Positions 63,901 to 64,000 of a DNA stretch of 64,000 nucleotides are shown here, one piece after another. The stretch comes from Gordonia mangrovi (GTDB taxonomy: Bacteria > Actinomycetota > Actinomycetes > Mycobacteriales > Mycobacteriaceae): positions 1,054,001-1,118,000 of the forward strand of contig NZ_CP102850.1 in NCBI RefSeq assembly GCF_024734075.1. Direction: 5' to 3'. Both the position numbers and the translations under genes were made by a program. Within the stretch, counting starts at the first letter, position 1. Every line of letters starts with the position of its first letter. The notes under the pieces are model-generated. The model ran no database searches. It saw only the letters and a list, made by a program, of their open reading frames with translations, and was not told the DNA's origin.

Positions 63901-64000
63901 CCAGACGCAGCGCCTCGGCGACGTCGGCACGGCAGAACAACTGCCGCAGGAACTGCCGCGTCCGGTCACGGTCACGGGCGACCGTGTCCGCATCGGGTGG
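60965..64000 (-). CDS. class I lanthipeptide dehydratase (LanB), 5' end outside the window
   Basis: The frame is open to the right edge, giving 1011 residues and lacking only the true N-terminus. The N-terminal glutamylation domain shows RADVAEALRLASPSLARAFD, YASRMTTRSTPFGLFAGWSL (the conserved R-x-TPFGLFAG), EPRMGNVVARPVLRDYEIPF, and STAHNSHGPGNIALYRFLC. The SpaB_C elimination domain begins at DWLYVKVYTGPATADIVLRD and includes WFFVRYGDPEWHVRLRVHG. LanB enzymes use glutamyl-tRNA to dehydrate Ser/Thr in a precursor peptide. The partners (LanC, precursor, transporter) must lie to the right, beyond the window. Confidence 0.93.
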   Translation of the reverse strand, partial: PPDADTVARDRDRTRQFLRQLFCRADVAEALRLASPSLARAFDGWLETPTESVDVSLLSYASRMTTRSTPFGLFAGWSLGDVSATTELRLAPADCYRRRTSLDCGYLEELGAAVAAHPAVAPTLTVVPNPSLYRAGGRWRYLQAHGGAIDLVALTPDDTLDAVLAWAHDGACRGALGARLHELDGTIDPDEAAEYIATLIEQQVLVGPLTRHVTGPDPVYTVLDTLADAAAPDDLTASIRLAHNAVRRLDTLPPGQGLRDIGTVRAALASVAPTLSTPSVRCDLVKPADARLSTGVVAAIRDGVDLLERIGDPAPRDPLCPFVSAFTRRYGDRAVPLGEALDPECGIGFPETSTTRQVSAGADPLLDGIRFPAAADSRATTFGPRGRLLARWLYAAARDGKREIILGEAECAALQAATPDGRGGPASCSALVTVLAADAAAIDRGDYRLCLSGVEGPSGTELLGRFCRDGDELTERVREHLRREEARQPDVVFAEIVHLPEPRMGNVVARPVLRDYEIPFVGRSGAPLDRQITLADLRVSVRAGHIELRSERLGRTVIPRLSTAHNSHGPGNIALYRFLCAVQHQDATPWLTFTFGALDDAPFLPRVSSGRYILSRARWNLTDRDLRAVRDNLGVARVAAMHELRRACDLPRWVAVGDGADRTITADLANPVFADVVAGLARKHRQLTMVETFLDESETPVVGPDGRYLHEIVVPLHRTVDPAPSDAAPRPAMVPKSFPRKMFPGSDWLYVKVYTGPATADIVLRDAIRPVVADQLRRGVIDQWFFVRYGDPEWHVRLRVHGAGARLLGDALPALAAACNEHADVVWRVQVDTYEREVERYGGAAGMLLAEQAFFADSTASMKILATESSGGVPRWHLAIVGADRLLADLGLTMQNRHAIIAAAHARLATRLGLDTALRKQLGARYRRERAVLEHLLDDAAQPAFEQRGRELTVVRTHLDDAVGPANVADWVGSLVHMHLNRMMRMPTARQEFVIYDMLIRWYRSRLARCR

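Noticed and set aside
1..64000. CRISPR array, prophage or integrative element boundaries
   Set aside because: I found no regularly spaced repeats, integrase, phage structural genes or tRNA-flanking direct repeats. The only mobile element I can support is the IS3 copy.

Overview
The window is 64 kb of GC-rich DNA with dense, strongly coding third positions, many GTG/TTG starts and ATGA-type gene overlaps. Families such as DUF5997, DUF5663-YbjN and an LppP/LprE-like lipoprotein point to a mycolic-acid actinobacterium (Mycobacteriales; Gordonia or a relative is plausible, but this is inference). There are no tRNA or rRNA genes, CRISPR arrays, integrases or phage structural genes. Most of the window is an accessory island of conflict and signalling genes. 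More ordinary chromosomal genes appear from about 51 kb onward.

Layout. 0-3.8 kb: the broken C-terminus of a WD40-type protein, a lipoprotein, and a SLOG + TIR gene pair. 3.9-5.1 kb: an IS3-family insertion sequence. 5.1-8.3 kb: poorly known genes with more A/T than their neighbours, including a YbjN-like protein and two paralogues in tandem. 8.3-15.2 kb: a 358-aa protein with a TIR-like N-terminus, a TIR-STAND ATPase, and a divergently transcribed PGDYG-channel-TrkA-RyR protein.

15.2-32.8 kb holds the most striking locus. It has two divergent operons around a 210-bp regulatory gap with repeated GTGAATT half-sites. The leftward operon encodes a four-TM protein, a vWA protein, an OmpA-like protein, a HerA/FtsK-like ATPase and a DUF5663-YbjN protein, all joined by 4-base overlaps. 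The rightward operon encodes a 28-aa ORF, a two-TM protein, a short TraG/VirD4-like NTPase, a caspase-like peptidase, four unknown coupled proteins, a putative E2-like protein, a JAB-(RWD/E2-like)-E1 fusion and a four-TM protein. It ends at an 18-bp-stem bidirectional terminator. I read this as one membrane-associated system combining an ATPase pump, a protease and ubiquitin-like conjugation machinery; its function is inferred only.

32.9-43 kb: a leftward NYN-nuclease / zinc-ribbon / two-repeat-protein operon with a frameshifted small gene, a rightward operon with a CHAT protease and a TPR-like partner, and two atypical response-regulator-like transcription factors. 41.9-44.5 kb: an E1-like plus PaaK-like ligase pair. 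46.1-49.9 kb: a DUF4062-NACHT STAND protein. 50.0-50.8 kb: a decayed GH26 glycosidase. 50.9-60.9 kb: a LysR-type effector-domain protein opposite DUF5997, a RES/MbcA-type toxin-antitoxin pair, a PA-domain protein, a NarL-type two-component operon, a TauE/SafE transporter and small membrane proteins. The right edge is a nearly complete class I lanthipeptide dehydratase (LanB).

Two unrelated ORFs (near 0.5 kb and 35.4 kb) are each broken by an exact 14-bp tandem duplication. Deleting one copy restores a single reading frame in both.
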